Source of the DNA: Metaphire vulgaris
Taxonomy: Eukaryota; Annelida; Clitellata; Crassiclitellata; Megascolecidae
Assembly (NCBI GenBank): GCA_018105865.1
Contig: CM030866.1
Coordinates: 4,622,951-4,686,950 of the forward strand
Direction: 5' to 3'
Length of the DNA stretch: 64,000 nt
Part shown: positions 60,848 through 64,000 of the stretch, one piece after another
Layout: every line of letters begins with the position of its first letter
Numbering within the stretch: the stretch's first letter is position 1
The notes under the pieces: model-generated
What the model was told of the DNA's origin: nothing
Databases searched by the model: none
Seen by the model: the letters and a program-made list of their open reading frames with translations, nothing else
Translations under genes and position numbers: made by a program

Positions 60848-61229
60848 AAAAATCTAATGATCGCAGAGATGAGCTGTCTAAGAGGAATAATGTGAATAAG
60901 CAAATATCAGAAATATTGAGAAATGAAGACAGCCAACGGACAGGAGCCACAGAAACAATCATCGATAAAGCAAGCAAAAGAAGATTAACTTGGTTTGGAC
61001 ATGTTCAAAGGATGGATAACAATAGATGGGTCTACAAAGCACTGCATACGCACAAAGTAGAAGGAGACAGAGGGTGAGGAAGACCGAGAAAGAGATGGAT
61101 GGATAACATCGAGGAGGATCTGGAAAGAAAGAACATAGCAATTGTAGAAGGGTGCAGATTGGCGCAAGACAGAGCAAAGTGGAAATGTTGCGTATCGAAC
61201 TGTTGCCGCCATGCAGGCAGAAAGTGAAA
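60848..61229 (+). pseudogene. LINE relic, C-terminal region
   Basis: The translation gives NLMIAEMSCLRGIM in one frame, then in another NKQISEILRNEDSQR, KRRLTWFGHVQRMDNNRW, GRPRKRWMDNIEEDLERK and RLAQDRAKWKCCV. This is the conserved tail of APE-type non-LTR retrotransposon proteins. Defects are a frameshift near 60890 and a TGA at 61075-61077 inside the G-R-G-R-P-R motif, which fits a CGA-to-TGA change. The final stop is at about 61229, and a (GAT)n array begins directly after it. The RT and endonuclease parts are missing. Confidence 0.82.
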
Positions 61230-61272
61230 AAGAAGAAGATGATGATGATGGTGATGATGATGATGATGGTGG

Positions 61273-61305
<33 letters not shown>
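61230..61305. repeat. (GAT)n microsatellite at the LINE 3' end
   Basis: GAAGAAGATGATGATG with GGT interruptions, beginning at the relic's stop codon. Confidence 0.93.
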
Positions 61306-61306
<1 letters not shown>

Positions 61307-61350
61307 TGTACGGTTCCGTGTGATGCGCTGCATTATTGAGTGGCAATTGT

Positions 61351-61423
61351 TATAACGTACCTCGGATATAACGTACTCAATTTTACAGACCCACTAAGTA
61401 TACGTTATAGCGAGGTTCTACTG
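61351..61423. mobile_element. pogo/Tigger-like element, copy 3, left-truncated
   Basis: Only the right half remains: ATAACGTACCTCGGATATAA, ACTAAGTATACGTTATAG and the terminus CGAGGTTCTACTG followed by TA. Confidence 0.75.
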
Positions 61424-61512
61424 TAGTTACACCGGATCACGTGACATGCCAATCGCCATTGTGACTCACGCCGTTGCTAGGCAACACTGAATTCTCGGCG
61501 TCGGCCGGATCG

Positions 61513-61514
<2 letters not shown>

Positions 61515-61575
<61 letters not shown>
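61515..61575. repeat. (TA)n microsatellite
   Basis: About 30 pure TA units. A TATGTAGCGCTG core lies about 20 bases beyond. Confidence 0.95.
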
Positions 61576-61579
<4 letters not shown>

Positions 61580-62912
61580 CGCGTTGCATTTTTATGTAGC
61601 GCTGTTTATTAATGGGCGGAGTGGGGATCGTCTGCCCAGCCCGGCCTCCTGCGCCGAAGCTCCCCCCCCCCTACCATCGGTCGGTGGAACATCGCTCTGC
61701 ATGGCTGGAGCCGGAGCCTGGATGGATGGAAGCGATCACCTATGCTCCGCCCGGATCTCTCATCCCTCTCCCCTCCTCCTCCTCCTCCTCCTCCGCCTCC
61801 TTCTCCTCCTCCCCCCTCTTCCGTCGGTTGATCCTCTGTCTTGTAGTCGTCGTCGTCGTCGTAGGGTCTTGGAGCGAGGAATTAGCTAAAGCATCCTCAT
61901 CTGGCGATCGCGAGGAGAAGAGAAGAGAGGATCTTCCTCTTAATCTTTGTTCTTCTTCGCCTCCTCCTCCTCCTCCTCCTCCTCTTCTTCCTTCTCCATT
62001 TTCGACTTTCGTTGGATGTTGTCAAAGGTAGGAGCTTTATTATCCCACTGAAGAACAGTTTTAAACTTCGATCAGCGGTTATTAAGCGATTCAATGTGCT
62101 TCCATGATTATCTCTGCACAATAAATAGGAATTAATGTAGCGCCTTTTCTGCTTCGTTAGAGACCCTCTCCTCTGTCTCTGTCTCTACTTTTCTTTTCTT
62201 TTTATTTCAGGCATGTTTTCTAAAAAGTTTCACAGTTTTTTCTATCCCAATTGTTACTTGTTTGATCGCTTTTATGAATAATTTCTGTCCATGGAAAGCA
62301 GTTTGCCGTGGCAAGTGGGACGCGATAGCCTCCACAGGAAACCGGGGGGGGGGGCCCTGTGCTAGACCCAAGATCTGGGGTCTCAATGAGCCCCCTCCCC
62401 CCCAATAGATCCAAATGGTATTGACACAAAAATATTTCCCAAGTTGTACCATGGTTCCTAAGAATAACGGCAAAAACGACTGCCGAATAAGAGCACGGTT
62501 CGATGAATGCGGGTTGTGCGATCACGTGACGTCTACGTAAACCCGAAATGTCCGTAACTCGTTCTCGAATGTTTTACGAGAAGCAATTTGACCGTCTGTC
62601 AAGGCTTCTTCGGCTGGTCTTCCACTGGTTCTGCTGATTTTCTTACTTACTTGTCTGGTTCAAAAGGAAGTCGTAAGCTGTCTGCACCCGGTGCGTTATG
62701 AATTATTAGCAACTCTTCATCGTCGTTGAAACGACACCGGATGCAGTACGCAAATGAATATTCTCATCGCGCAGATGGGTCGAATAATATTCTCGGCATG
62801 TGAATTGATCATTGGTCAAACATGGAATGTACTCTCTGACCCGAGCACGTGACAGGGAGTCGATATGACAAAACACGGTTGACAGTGACGCACTATCATT
62901 AGACAAATAAAC

Positions 62913-62916
<4 letters not shown>
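61576..62916. other. non-coding with CTC and CGT arrays
   Basis: (TCC)n at 61770-61815, (CGT)n at 61847-61862, (CTC)n at 61960-61987, and a GTAGCGCC core at about 62138. Ser/Pro-rich open frames are artefacts. I see no exon. Confidence 0.45.

Positions 62917-63001
<85 letters not shown>
62917..63001. repeat. (TA)n then (GA)n microsatellite
   Basis: The switch from TA to GA is abrupt at 62966. Confidence 0.95.
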
Positions 63002-63004
<3 letters not shown>

Positions 63005-63253
63005 ATGCGACTAGAAGGCTTCCAATTGAATTATAATATTATAGACTCTTAAATTAACAGAAATTCTGCGATTCGTTAGAAATTGTCTGTAAATAATTTC
63101 CCAGATCTAAAGTAAAAATCGATTTCCAGGAGACAGATTTTGCAATTTCCGGAAGGCTTAGACTTTTTGGCACGCCTTCTACGTTTCCGCAGTTTGCCAG
63201 CTTCTCTTATCGAACCCTATTTCACTGATAATATTTGCTGGGCAATTTTTTTT
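63002..63253. other. AT-rich non-coding
   Basis: Nothing nameable. Confidence 0.4.
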
Positions 63254-63254
63254 A

Positions 63255-63340
<86 letters not shown>
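63254..63340. repeat. (TC)n/(TCTG)n microsatellite
   Basis: CT units with a short TCTG block; about 47 bases are pure CT at the right end. Confidence 0.95.
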
Positions 63341-63346
<6 letters not shown>

Positions 63347-63688
63347 GCAAGACATCCGAGCTTTTGTTTCGAGGCTTGATTTCGCGTTCGGCCGCTAGGT
63401 GCACGGCAGGCGTTCTACATAAATCGAACGGTATCTTCTATATCGATTGGTGCCAAACTGATCGATATAGATGCGGCGGCAGCTGAGAGGAGCTGGAGCC
63501 GATGATGCTACAGATGGCACCACGATGATGGCTGCGATGAGAAGTAGAGGGTGCGGAGGGTGGGGAGGTGGGGAGGGTGGGGAGGAGCAGAAGTGAGAGC
63601 GGAACAGGAAGTGTTCTCTGGGCATGCGCAGAGGTGTCGTTTGTTTAAGATAGACTGTACCGATATGGTTGTCGCTGCCAGTTATATA
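63341..63688. other. non-coding
   Basis: GGTGGGGAGG repeats at 63556-63585. ATCGATATAGATGC and TCTATATCGATTGG form a near-palindrome at 63437-63473. Confidence 0.4.
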
Positions 63689-63689
63689 G

Positions 63690-63925
63690 CAGAGGGAGAA
63701 GGAGAGGAAGCAGAGGGAGAAGGAGAGGGAGCAGAGGGAGAAGGAGAGAGGGAGCAGAGGGAGAAAGAGAAAGAGCAGAGGGAGAAAGAGAGGGAGCAGA
63801 GGGAGAAGGAGAGAGGGAGCAGAGGGAGAAAGAGAGGGAGCAGAGGGAGAAGGAGAGAGGGAGAAGGAGAGGGAGCAGAGGGAGAAGGAGAGGGAGCAGA
63901 GGGAGAAGGAGATGGGGTAGGGCGG
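63690..63925. repeat. purine minisatellite, about 18-27 bp units
   Basis: Tandem GAGCAGAGGGAGAAGGAGAG units of slightly varying length repeat about 11 times. All bases on the plus strand are purines except the C of AGCAGA. A short (CTG)n follows at 63965-63983. Confidence 0.93.
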
Positions 63926-64000
63926 GGAAAGGGAGTGGTCGGTAAAACTGTCTTCGTATGTCCAGCTGCTGCTGCTGCTGCTGCAAATGATGGAGATATG

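Overview
The window is animal nuclear DNA, most likely from a protostome and probably a spiralian. Exons are sparse and spliced, microsatellites are very dense, and transposon relics of many kinds are scattered throughout. The protostome inference rests on one gene: a nuclear receptor of the NR1J (HR96/DAF-12) type, which is known mainly from ecdysozoans and lophotrochozoans. The species cannot be read from the sequence.

Only two host genes are well supported. (1) At 344-831 (+) lies the last coding exon of an Msx (NK-class) homeobox gene, with complete homeodomain and stop codon; its upstream exon(s) lie before base 1. (2) Between 24961 and about 21227 (-) lies an NR1J-like nuclear receptor. 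One exon carries the first zinc finger, one the second finger and C-terminal extension, and one a proline-rich hinge with the complete ligand-binding domain, stop codon and a good AATAAA signal. Its first exon or exons lie further upstream on the minus strand, or outside the window, and were not found. Splice phases suggest a small hinge exon is still unidentified. A 100-codon open stretch at 59980-60282 (-) is a weak candidate for another exon.

The rest is repeat-rich. Three LINE relics keep only C-terminal coding: 8838-9496 (-, with a restriction-like-endonuclease-type motif), 10063-10575 (+) and 60848-61229 (+). A Tc1/mariner-type element at 28985-29787 has intact ends but a gutted transposase. 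A tRNA-derived SINE starts at 44850. There are five 79-82 bp palindromic elements bounded by TTAA (piggyBac-like), three pogo/Tigger-like short elements, and a swarm of about 20 non-autonomous hAT-like elements (130-390 bp). For nine of the hAT-like elements I could read a perfect 8-bp target-site duplication, and for several more a 7/8 match.

The most unusual observation is that short elements with different terminal repeats share one internal motif: TGACRAGC, a run of 6-8 A, then GGTCATC. It contains an inverted TGAC/GTCA pair and an A-rich stretch followed by AGGTCA, which resembles a monomeric nuclear-receptor site. Other notable items are a perfect 24-bp-stem hairpin at 20314-20366, a nested insertion at 41707-42164, more than 20 copies of a GCGCTATA(T/G)AA core, and long pure microsatellites including about 115 bp of GAA and about 285 bp of GACT.

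Layout: 1-1.1 kb Msx exon and 3' UTR; 1.1-8.7 kb repeats and a GC-rich block; 8.8-10.7 kb two LINE relics; 11-21 kb repeats and short elements; 21.2-25 kb nuclear receptor; 25-60 kb repeats, mariner relic, SINE and short elements; 60-61.3 kb candidate exon and third LINE relic; 61.3-64 kb simple repeats and a minisatellite. The two host genes show no sign of acting together.
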